Origin: JAQBDA01 sp041301185
GTDB lineage: Bacteria; Chloroflexota; Anaerolineae; Anaerolineales; UBA4823
NCBI GenBank assembly: GCA_041301185.1
Contig: JBFYSV010000039.1
Location: 1 to 5,302, forward strand
Length of the DNA stretch: 5,302 nucleotides
Direction of reading: 5' to 3'
The position numbers were made by a program, and so were the translations under genes. Positions 1 to 4,897 of this stretch are shown here, one piece after another; position 1 is the first letter of the stretch, and each line of letters starts with the position of its first letter. The notes below the pieces were generated by a model. It was not told the DNA's origin. It did not search any database and saw nothing but the letters and a program-made list of their open reading frames with translations.

Positions 1-1174
1 TTACCGGCAGAGGTGGGGAAGATCTGCCCGGTTGGCGGGTGGGGTGTGAAGGTGGCGCTTCCCGCACAGGAGCTTCTTCCACAGGCGGCGCAACCTCGTC
101 CGCCTTCAGCGACTCCACAAAGGCGATCTCGAGAGGCAGGGCAGGCTGCCAGGCGGCGCGGGAATCCACGGCAGCTGTGTTGAATGCCTTGATCACCTTG
201 AGGAGGGAAGCCGTAGAAAACTCACCCGCATGCCGCGCCATCACGGCGCGGGCATCCACCGTCGCATCCACCTGGGCGGCATTGCCCATCTTGACCAGCA
301 GCAGCTGGCGCAAGTAATCCACGATCTGGCGAGAGAACTGGCGTGGGTCGCTTCCGGAATCCAGGGCAGCATGGATTTTATCCAGCCCGGCAGCCGAATC
401 TTGGGCCAGCAGGGCATCCACCAGCTCGAGCACAGCCTGCCCGGTGGCCGCGCCCAGCACAGTCTGTGCCAGGGACAGGGTAATCTTCTGCCCGGTAGAA
501 GCAAGCTGATCGAGCAAGGAGATGGCATCCCGCATCCCGCCCGCGGACTGGCGCGCGATGAGGGTGAGCGCATCCGGCTCAACAAGAATATTTTCGCCCT
601 CCGCCAGGATTTGTAGCTGCCGGACGATATCTGCTACCGGGATGCGGCGGAACTCATGCCGCTGGCAGCGCGAAAGCACCGTGGCGGGTATTTTGTGGAT
701 TTCGGTGGTAGCCAGGATGAAAATAGCATGCGCAGGGGGCTCTTCCAGCGTTTTAAGCAGCGCATTGAATGCCGCCGTAGAAAGCATGTGGACTTCGTCC
801 ACAATATAGACCTTGTAGCGCCCCTGGTTGGGGGAAAAGTTGATCTTCTCGCGCAGGTCGCGCACATCATCCACGGAGGTATTGGAGGCTGCGTCAATCT
901 CGATCAGGTCGAGGAAGCGCCCCTGGTTGATGGCGGTGCAATGCTCGCAGTCTTCGCAAGGGCGCGCCGCCGGGTCGGGGCACAGGCAGTTGACCGCCTT
1001 CGCCAGGATTCGGGCGGTGGTGGTCTTGCCAGTGCCGCGCGGCCCGGCAAATAAGAGAGCGTGCGCCACGCGCTCGGTTGCCACCGCGTTGCGCAGGGTC
1101 TGGATGATGTGTTCCTGTCCAAATACCTGTTCCCAGGTGTGTGGGCGCCATTTTCGGTAGAGGGCTTGGGTCAT
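1..1174 (-). CDS. dnaX: DNA polymerase III subunit gamma/tau, 3' end beyond the window
   Basis: This is the clamp-loader ATPase of the DNA polymerase III holoenzyme, which loads the beta sliding clamp and bridges polymerase cores at the fork. The 391 visible codons, with no stop, give the canonical order: N-terminal YRKWRP motif (6-11), Walker A GPRGTGKT (44-51), a zinc module with C63, C73, C76 and C79, Walker B VDEVHML (125-131), sensor 1 ATT (155-157), arginine finger SRC (168-170), and the sensor 2 stretch GGMRDAISLLDQ (212-223). Clamp-loader domain III follows, then a Pro/Glu-rich linker from about residue 350. The tau-specific C-terminus lies outside the window. No A-rich slippery site for gamma production is visible in this part. 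The ATG at 1174 is chosen because an in-frame TAA lies only 3 nt upstream. There is no Shine-Dalgarno sequence before it; an extended -10 lies there instead. Identity is very secure. Confidence 0.97.
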   Translation of the reverse strand, partial: MTQALYRKWRPHTWEQVFGQEHIIQTLRNAVATERVAHALLFAGPRGTGKTTTARILAKAVNCLCPDPAARPCEDCEHCTAINQGRFLDLIEIDAASNTSVDDVRDLREKINFSPNQGRYKVYIVDEVHMLSTAAFNALLKTLEEPPAHAIFILATTEIHKIPATVLSRCQRHEFRRIPVADIVRQLQILAEGENILVEPDALTLIARQSAGGMRDAISLLDQLASTGQKITLSLAQTVLGAATGQAVLELVDALLAQDSAAGLDKIHAALDSGSDPRQFSRQIVDYLRQLLLVKMGNAAQVDATVDARAVMARHAGEFSTASLLKVIKAFNTAAVDSRAAWQPALPLEIAFVESLKADEVAPPVEEAPVREAPPSHPTRQPGRSSPPLPV

Positions 1175-1180
1175 GGGTTA

Positions 1181-1189
1181 ATTGTACCA
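1181..1189 (-). promoter_or_regulatory. Extended -10 promoter of dnaX, probably leaderless
   Basis: On the minus strand TGGTACAAT matches an extended -10 (TGn plus TATAAT-like). Its last base is followed by only 6 nt before the dnaX ATG, so a start site at normal spacing would fall on or next to the A of the ATG. No good -35 is present; the hexamer at 17-bp spacing is CAAAGC. The lack of a Shine-Dalgarno before dnaX fits a leaderless transcript. This is a prediction from sequence only. Confidence 0.5.
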
Positions 1190-1250
1190 GTATTTCAATC
1201 CAGGCTTTGTGCTTCAGCGATTGCTTGCTCAACCTGATAACATTTTCCAT

Positions 1251-1706
1251 CTATTTGGATGAGTCCGCTGGTTCGCCGTAGAGCACGATCGTGATCTCCG
1301 CCTCTGCATCCACCCGCGGGCGTTGAAACCTGGGCAGCGGCACCTCCAGGTTATAGTCGAAGATGCGCTGGTTGATGGCAGTCACCTGTTCGCGAAAAGC
1401 TACCACCGCTCGCTGCCACTCACCTGCAATAAGGCCAGGCCGTTGCCCGGCTGCGGATTCTGTTTGCGTCCATTCCTGGGCACGCACCAGGCTGGTGCGG
1501 GCTGCTTCGAGCTGGGTTTCGATCTCCTTGCGAGTTTCCATCCAGGGCAATGCAAATCCCGCCTGGTGCAGGGTGCGGAATGCCATCTGCCAATCCGGCT
1601 CTACAAATGGGTTTTCATCCCACTGGATCGGCTTGCCCTTGCCGCGCAGATCGTTGAACTTACCCTCCTCCATCGCCCTGCGGATTTGCTCTTCAATGTT
1701 CGGCAT
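1251..1706 (-). CDS. DUF1992 domain protein (DnaJ-homologue C28-like conserved region)
   Basis: This 151-aa protein begins MPNIEEQIRRAMEEGKFNDL, then RGKGKPI and ENPFVEPDWQMAFRTL. That pattern is typical of the DUF1992 family, also found as the conserved region of eukaryotic DNAJC28. The molecular function of the family is not established. No J-domain, signal peptide or membrane segment is visible. The middle (about residues 55-120) is rich in charged residues and likely helical. The ATG lies 12 nt after the stop of the LysM gene; TAGGGG there joins that stop codon to a plausible Shine-Dalgarno, suggesting translational coupling. The length is normal for stand-alone bacterial members. Family assignment is confident; the role is unknown. 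Confidence 0.88.
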   Translation of the reverse strand: MPNIEEQIRRAMEEGKFNDLRGKGKPIQWDENPFVEPDWQMAFRTLHQAGFALPWMETRKEIETQLEAARTSLVRAQEWTQTESAAGQRPGLIAGEWQRAVVAFREQVTAINQRIFDYNLEVPLPRFQRPRVDAEAEITIVLYGEPADSSK

Positions 1707-1718
1707 GGGTCACAACCC

Positions 1719-2540
1719 CTAAGGCACCTGGTAGGTCGCCTGTTCAATCCCCTGGGCATTCAGCAGGGTCACCTGCTCGCCGGCAGACCAAACCACGTCG
1801 GTCAGGTTCCAGTACAGCTTACCTATCTCTGAAACCCCTGCCCCCGTGTACACACTCAGCTTTCCGCCCGGATGCAGGGTGTACTGCGGAAAGGTGAAGC
1901 TGTGGCCTTGTTCATCCCGCATCTGCCAGCCCGCAAGGGCGATGGACCCGCCCCCTTCTGCAGCCAGGTCAACGTGCTCCACCGCAATATCTCCAGCCCC
2001 GATCACGCCCTGGATCACCACATGCGGTGCCAGGGTGGGTGTAATGGGTGTGGGGGACAGGGTGGGCGTGGGAGGGGTCGGCGTGGGGGTGATGGTGGGC
2101 GTCTGCGTTGGCGTTGGGGTATCCGTCGACGGAATCTGGATGCGCAGCTTCCGTCCAATCTCCACCAGGTTGGGGTCATCTATTTTATTAAGCTCCACGA
2201 TCGCCTCAATCGAGACCCCGTAGACCCCGGCAATGATCCCCAGGGTTTCCCCGGTCTTGACCGTGTGGGTGATGATGCCCGACAACAGGATGGGAGTGGG
2301 AGGCACAGGCGTGGGCGTTTCGAAAGCTGTGGCGGTGGTCTCTGAGAGGCCTTCCTGCTCCTGGAACAAGGTCTGCACCAGGGTTGGAACGGAGGTGCTC
2401 GCCAGCCTCAAGACCGCAGGATCGATCGCGCAGGGTTTTGTCTTGTGGGTTTGGTCCCAGATGATCAAAACCCCAAAGATCGTCACCGCCGAGACGATAA
2501 CGTTGATACTCAGGTAATAAAATAAGCGCATCCAACGCAT
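1719..2540 (-). CDS. Membrane-anchored LysM and lamin-tail-domain protein
   Basis: This is a 273-aa envelope protein, probably binding peptidoglycan at the cell surface. In order it has: a short basic N-terminus (MRWMR); one hydrophobic helix (about 6-27) acting as signal anchor; a spacer; a LysM module (about 91-136, THTVKTGETLGIIAGVYGVS then LNKIDDPNLVEIGRKLRI); a Thr/Pro linker (about 139-171); and a C-terminal lamin-tail domain (about 172-270) with LAGWQMRDEQGHSFTFPQ, LHPGGKLSVYTG and LYWNLTDVVWSAGEQVTLL. Lamin-tail domains in secreted bacterial proteins are beta-sandwiches of poorly known function. An in-frame ATG at 2570 is possible, but it overlaps the best -10, and GGGAG lies 10 nt before the ATG at 2540, so the later start is preferred. 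It is the first gene of a leftward group with DUF1992 and perhaps dnaX; a functional link to replication is not implied. Confidence 0.88.
   Translation of the reverse strand: MRWMRLFYYLSINVIVSAVTIFGVLIIWDQTHKTKPCAIDPAVLRLASTSVPTLVQTLFQEQEGLSETTATAFETPTPVPPTPILLSGIITHTVKTGETLGIIAGVYGVSIEAIVELNKIDDPNLVEIGRKLRIQIPSTDTPTPTQTPTITPTPTPPTPTLSPTPITPTLAPHVVIQGVIGAGDIAVEHVDLAAEGGGSIALAGWQMRDEQGHSFTFPQYTLHPGGKLSVYTGAGVSEIGKLYWNLTDVVWSAGEQVTLLNAQGIEQATYQVP
2036..2124 (-). repeat. Degenerate Thr/Pro codon repeat in the LysM protein linker
   Basis: This segment encodes alternating Thr-Pro residues. On the plus strand it reads as irregular GGTGTGGG/GGCGTGGG units with several G runs: 2052-2056, 2060-2062, 2064-2066, 2070-2072, 2074-2077 and 2085-2089. 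It is low-complexity coding DNA giving an extended, probably exposed linker between the LysM and lamin-tail domains. Such tracts readily change length by slippage. Confidence 0.7.
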
Positions 2541-2560
2541 GGTGAGGTCACTCCCAGGAA

Positions 2561-2589
2561 ATGATAGCACACTTGGTAGATCGAGGCAA
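2561..2589 (-). promoter_or_regulatory. Promoter of the LysM gene
   Basis: On the minus strand TTGCCT (2589-2584) is separated by exactly 17 bp from TATCAT (2566-2561), which is preceded by TGC to give an extended -10 (TGCTATCAT). The predicted start site is near 2554. That leaves a leader of about 14 nt, containing GGGAG, before the ATG at 2540. The insertion element begins about 55 bp upstream of the -35, so the promoter looks intact. Confidence 0.55.
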
Positions 2590-2643
2590 TCCCGTTGTCA
2601 GCCGCTGAGCGGATCCAAACCTACGCTAAGCCACCCTGTCAAG

Positions 2644-2698
2644 TCAAATGATAATGTTACCGAAGGGGCATCGTTCTGTCAAAAGAAAATGTTACCGA
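2644..2698 (+). repeat. Left end of the insertion sequence: two tandem motif copies
   Basis: The outer copy TCAAATGATAATGTTACCGA is at 2644-2663 and the inner copy TCAAAAGAAAATGTTACCGA at 2679-2698, so starts are 35 bp apart. They are separated by AGGGGC, then ATCGTTCT and a G. ATCGTTCT (2670-2677) occurs at the same place in the right end. The two copies are probably separate transposase-binding sites. The outer copy is identical over 20 bp to the inner copy of the right end. Confidence 0.85.
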
Positions 2699-2721
2699 AC
2701 GAGTCAGCTCCTTTCTTGATA

Positions 2722-2730
2722 TGGTAAAAT
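2722..2730 (+). promoter_or_regulatory. Extended -10 on the plus strand inside the insertion sequence
   Basis: TGGTAAAAT matches the same TGGTAnAAT pattern seen before dnaX and the NYN gene. No convincing -35 is present at 16-18 bp spacing. The expected start site is about 2736-2738, the base of the first RNA helix described in the adjacent ncRNA entry. It lies 24 bp inside the inner left-end motif, so transposase bound there could affect it. Confidence 0.4.
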
Positions 2731-2736
2731 GCTGGC

Positions 2737-2845
2737 ACTCGTGCGGAGGGTACGGCTCTGCTGAAGAGCAACCGGAGCGCCGACACGAGGCCAAAGACTG
2801 GGCAGAGCGGTATTCGCTCTGCTCTTTGTTTTATGCCCAGTTTTT
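2737..2845 (+). ncRNA. Candidate structured small RNA carried by the insertion sequence
   Basis: This is non-coding sequence transcribed, if the promoter is real, opposite to the transposase. The visible fold starts with helix P1: CTCGTG (2738-2743) with CACGAG (2784-2789), continuing as CGG (2744-2746) with CCG (2780-2782) past one bulged A. An internal loop AGGGTA / GAGCG follows. Helix P2 pairs CGG (2753-2755) with CCG (2772-2774) and CTCT (2756-2759) with AGAG (2765-2768), closed by the loop GCTGA. A terminator-like hairpin completes it. I checked by eye for riboswitches, SRP RNA and 6S RNA and recognise none. Other readings are a bidirectional structured 3' UTR of the transposase or an antisense control RNA. 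There is no direct evidence of transcription. Confidence 0.4.
2798..2845 (+). terminator. Terminator-like hairpin inside the insertion sequence
   Basis: GCAGAGCG (2802-2809) pairs perfectly with CGCTCTGC (2815-2822) around GTATT and is followed by TCTTTGTTTT. CAAAGA (2792-2797) can add pairs with TCTTTG (2823-2828). A partly competing outer pairing joins CTGGGCA (2798-2804) to TGCCCAG (2834-2840), which is followed directly by TTTTT (2841-2845). The T runs are on the plus strand, favouring termination in that direction. On the minus strand it would be a hairpin just after the transposase stop without a good U tract. Confidence 0.55.
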
Positions 2846-2862
2846 GGCTGAAAGCGAAAAAC

Positions 2863-4131
2863 TTAGCGAACATGGCTGGACGGATCCTTGGCCAGGGAGA
2901 ACAGATGAGGCTGCCAAAGGCGCAGGGATTGGTGGACATCTTCGGTCGTACCGGGTTTGGCTAGGGGCAGGTTGAAAAGCTGGGAGGCCAATTGCTCAAT
3001 GGAATGGCGCACCTGGCAGGGATTGGTGGCTTCTCGCAGGGTCAGCAACCGGCTTTGGGTGTTGGTTTCTAAGCTGCCCTTTGCACACAGCCGGTCCAGA
3101 GGGGGTTGGGCGAGGTCATAGCGGCGTTGAGTGTGCGTTTGACCGGTGGCATGGATCTTCTCCTTGAGGCGCATGACTGGCTGGAAGAAGTTATGATACA
3201 GCCAGAGTTGGTCGTACAACTGATGGAGCAGTTTGATCTGAGCAAGGGTGTCTAAGCGCTGATAGCCCACATACGCCCTGACCAGGCTGAAATTGTTCTC
3301 TTCCACAAAGCGGTTGTCGTTCTTATGAAAAGGGCGGCTGCGCGACAGCTCCACACCTTTCACCTTCTCTTTCCAGTATTTCATCAGGTAATGGTTGAAG
3401 AATTCACTACCATTATCGGGATGCAGTTCGAAGATTGGAAAGGGTAGCCGGTCGAGAATGGCTGCAAAGCCGTCTTCCATCACCAGATAGCTGTGTCCTA
3501 AGATCGGCACACATTCACTCCAGCCAGTAGCCACATCGATCAGCTGAAGAGTATGTACGTATTGACCTTCCGCACTCGCTCCACAGTGATGAACCAGATC
3601 CACTTCGAAATGCCCGGGGTGGGGTTCATCCCAAGCAATCCGCCGCATGGGTACACCTTGCCGCAGCGCCCCACTGGTTCCAGGCGCTTCCTTCTGGTGA
3701 GCCAGTCGTCTGGGCTCTGCTCCCACTGGCCCCAGCAAACGCCGCACCGTGGAAACACTGACTTGAGCTAATTTCTGCCGAACTTCCGCTGAAGTCTTCA
3801 ATTCTGCATGCTTTTCCAGGTGTTTCGCCATCCACACCAGGTTGGGTTGCACCCGTTCTGCACACGGGTAATCCAAACTTCGGGCGATCACCTGTACCGC
3901 TGCTTTCACTTCTCCTCCATACGTCTTCCCGCGCTGCTTCCGCCGCGGTTTGCGGGCCAGCTCCCCATTGATCAGCCGAAGCAACGTCTTGCGGTGTAAT
4001 TCCGTCACCGCTTGCATTTCATCTAACAATCGGCTGCGTTCGCTTCGCCGCTTGGCTTGCCAATATCGGATCCGCATCTTGTGTAAATACTTGCGTTGTT
4101 CATCTATCGTCATGCGCTCTTCTGGTGACAT
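2863..4131 (-). CDS. DDE transposase with integrase (rve) catalytic core
   Basis: This enzyme cuts and joins the element ends. The 422-aa form has a basic, helical N-terminus (about 1-70, KPRRKQRGK at 61-69) suited to DNA binding, then a second helical region (to about 135). The RNase H-fold core carries the likely triad: D178 (FEVDLV), D239 (HPDNGSEF) and E277 (NDNRFVEENN). E278 is possible; D-to-E spacing is about 37. A C-terminal domain of about 130 aa follows. The frame is intact, so activity is plausible. The frame stays open to an ATG at 4224, but that start would be outside the element. The ATG at 4131 has GAGGG 4 nt upstream; the ATG at 4113 is an alternative. The GAGGG partly overlaps the inner right-end motif, so bound transposase could limit its own expression. 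Family: rve-type, ISNCY/IS1202-like or near IS481, not certain. Confidence 0.9.
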   Translation of the reverse strand: MSPEERMTIDEQRKYLHKMRIRYWQAKRRSERSRLLDEMQAVTELHRKTLLRLINGELARKPRRKQRGKTYGGEVKAAVQVIARSLDYPCAERVQPNLVWMAKHLEKHAELKTSAEVRQKLAQVSVSTVRRLLGPVGAEPRRLAHQKEAPGTSGALRQGVPMRRIAWDEPHPGHFEVDLVHHCGASAEGQYVHTLQLIDVATGWSECVPILGHSYLVMEDGFAAILDRLPFPIFELHPDNGSEFFNHYLMKYWKEKVKGVELSRSRPFHKNDNRFVEENNFSLVRAYVGYQRLDTLAQIKLLHQLYDQLWLYHNFFQPVMRLKEKIHATGQTHTQRRYDLAQPPLDRLCAKGSLETNTQSRLLTLREATNPCQVRHSIEQLASQLFNLPLAKPGTTEDVHQSLRLWQPHLFSLAKDPSSHVR

Positions 4132-4138
4132 CGTTCCC

Positions 4139-4192
4139 TCGGTAACATTATCATTTGAAAGAACGATTATCCCTCGGTAACATTTTATTTGA
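4139..4192 (-). repeat. Right end of the insertion sequence: two tandem motif copies
   Basis: Read on the minus strand from outside in, the outer copy (4192-4174) is 19 bp, TCAAATAAAATGTTACCGA, one base shorter than the others. After GGGATA, ATCGTTCT (4167-4160) and a T comes the inner copy TCAAATGATAATGTTACCGA (4158-4139). The inner edges of the two copies are 35 bp apart, as on the left. The inner copy contains GATAAT, a possible -10 for the transposase, and runs into its Shine-Dalgarno. Confidence 0.85.
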
Positions 4193-4206
4193 TAGAGCGC
4201 GGCCAC

Positions 4207-4235
4207 TCGACCAACCGGCAGCATACTGGTAGAAT
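4207..4235 (+). promoter_or_regulatory. Promoter of the NYN endonuclease gene, probably near-leaderless
   Basis: TCGACC (4207-4212) is separated by 17 bp from TAGAAT (4230-4235), which is preceded by TGG to give the extended -10 TGGTAGAAT. Nine bases separate the -10 from the ATG at 4245, so the expected start site leaves a leader of only about 2-3 nt. No Shine-Dalgarno is present. The element ends about 15 bp upstream of the -35, so this promoter appears intact. Confidence 0.55.
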
Positions 4236-4244
4236 GTCACCCAT

Positions 4245-4715
4245 ATGCCCTACTTGATCGACGGACACAACTTGATCCCAAAATTGCCCGGCTTCAGCTT
4301 GAGTATCATCGATGATGAGATCAGGTTGGTAAAGTTGTTGCAAGATTACTGCCGACGAAACCGCAGGCAGGTGGATGTGTACTTCGATAATGCCCCAGCC
4401 GGCCAGGCTGGCCGGCGCATCTATGGCGCGGTGATCGCTCACTTCATCGCCCAGGGCCGCACTGCAGATGATGCCATCTCTGCCCGGTTGGAAAAGCTGG
4501 GCCGCAACGCCCGAAACTGGAGCGTGGTCAGCTCAGACCAACGAGTACAACGGGATGCACGGGCAGTCCAGGCAAAGGTCATCCCATCGGAAAAGTTCGC
4601 CCAGGAGCTGCTGCCTGGGCTGGGCAGCTCTGAGGCAGCCGAGAAACCGGTAGATCTCAAGCTCAGCCCTGAAGATGTGGCAGACTGGCTGAAAGAATTC
4701 ACCCGGCGAAAATAA
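4245..4715 (+). CDS. YacP-like NYN (PIN-fold) domain endoribonuclease
   Basis: This 156-aa protein begins MPYLIDGHNLIPKL, the opening strand of the NYN domain with the first acidic residue D6 and N9. Further family signatures are VDVYFDNAP (43-51, D48), GRTADDAISARLEKL (71-85, D75/D76) and WSVVSSDQRVQRDAR (92-106, D98). A C-terminal helix, LSPEDVADWLKEF (140-152), is also typical of the YacP/DUF901 family. The acidic residues would bind the metal for RNA cleavage. The best-known relative is Bacillus subtilis Rae1 (YacP), a ribosome-associated mRNA endonuclease; equivalent function here is inferred. The length is close to the family norm. The ATG is the first possible start after the promoter. 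It is transcribed away from the LysM gene, and the insertion sequence has widened the region between them. Confidence 0.9.
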   Translation: MPYLIDGHNLIPKLPGFSLSIIDDEIRLVKLLQDYCRRNRRQVDVYFDNAPAGQAGRRIYGAVIAHFIAQGRTADDAISARLEKLGRNARNWSVVSSDQRVQRDARAVQAKVIPSEKFAQELLPGLGSSEAAEKPVDLKLSPEDVADWLKEFTRRK

Positions 4716-4897
4716 ATTACTCATTGGATCAATAACGAGCCTTAATCCCCCTTTAATACAAATCGGACAAATCAGGTGTATATTATAAGCACTGACACCT
4801 GCCCTCCCAATTTACTGGTATCTCAGGTGTCACCATCAGGTGTGGTCGTCAGCTTGCCCCCCCCAGGCTGGCACACTCTGGTGGCTCTCCTTAGACA
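4716..4897 (+). other. Intergenic region after the NYN gene, no coding sequence supported
   Basis: This stretch contains no convincing gene. It holds a weak hairpin just after the NYN stop (CTC-ATTG / CAAT-GAG, 4720-4740 region), the CAGGTGT motif cluster, a run of eight C (4857-4864) in the loop of CAGCTTG / CAGGCTG, and it leads into the terminator at 4898. It is either a long structured 3' UTR of the NYN gene or a separate small RNA. I cannot decide between these from sequence alone. Confidence 0.5.
4773..4843 (+). repeat. Cluster of four CAGGTGT motifs, one inverted
   Basis: CAGGTGT occurs at 4773-4779, 4824-4830 and 4837-4843, and its reverse complement ACACCTG at 4795-4801. TGACACCTG (4793-4801) and CAGGTGTCA (4824-4832) form a perfect 9-bp inverted repeat with a 22-nt loop. 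The inverted copy could pair with any of the three direct copies. Possible meanings are clustered protein-binding sites or alternative RNA pairings. Confidence 0.6.

Larger units (their letters stand above)
2644..4192 (-). mobile_element. Insertion sequence with DDE/rve transposase and tandem-motif ends
   Basis: The element of about 1.55 kb is bounded by inverted ends, each holding two tandem copies of a 20-bp motif with the shared core AATGTTACCGA. It contains one intact transposase gene on the minus strand and 164 nt of non-coding, strongly structured sequence between the left end and the transposase stop. The exact outer boundaries are uncertain by several bases: the left side could begin at TGTCAAG (2637), and the right side could extend to about 4194. 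No clear target-site duplication is seen. The element sits between two divergent host genes without breaking either. The transposase resembles the group of integrase-like transposases filed under ISNCY/IS1202 or near IS481; the family name is not certain. Confidence 0.85.

Noticed and set aside
230..616. Long open frames on the plus strand opposite dnaX
   Set aside because: dnaX is unmistakable on the minus strand with all clamp-loader motifs. High GC makes long shadow frames common.
894..1250. 118-codon minus-strand frame starting just after the DUF1992 stop
   Set aside because: It is out of frame with dnaX over most of its length and covers the dnaX N-terminal coding region.
2541..2570. 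LysM protein start at 2570
   Set aside because: This ATG overlaps the predicted -10 and would lie upstream of the predicted transcription start. The ATG at 2540 has a Shine-Dalgarno and puts the basic residues directly before the hydrophobic helix.
2590..2643. CRISPR, tRNA or other RNA gene between the LysM promoter and the element
   Set aside because: It holds only a short CCGC/GCGG palindrome, with no repeat-spacer pattern and no cloverleaf.
2737..2845. Known riboswitch (for example ZTP type, because of CTGGGCA) or SRP/6S RNA
   Set aside because: Only CTGGGCA resembles the ZTP 3' motif. The remaining conserved elements are absent, and no SRP tetraloop region or 6S bubble is visible. A covariance-model search of Rfam would settle this.
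2679..2939. 86-codon minus-strand open frame at the left end of the element
   Set aside because: It overlaps the transposase end in another frame and would terminate inside the left-end motif. No family resemblance.
2721..2975. 84-codon plus-strand open frame across the end of the transposase
   Set aside because: Its composition is unlike a known protein, it has no Shine-Dalgarno, it covers the RNA hairpins and then runs antisense to the conserved transposase C-terminus. It is more likely a chance frame.
2630..4206. GCCAC on both sides of the element (2630-2634 and 4202-4206) as a target-site duplication
   Set aside because: Five bases in GC-rich DNA are weak evidence, and the sequence between each copy and the motif ends does not match as an extended inverted repeat. 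I see no longer perfect direct repeat flanking the element.
4132..4224. Transposase start at 4224
   Set aside because: That ATG lies outside the right end of the element, so the extra residues would be host DNA plus terminal motifs translated through. The ATG at 4131 with GAGGG is better.
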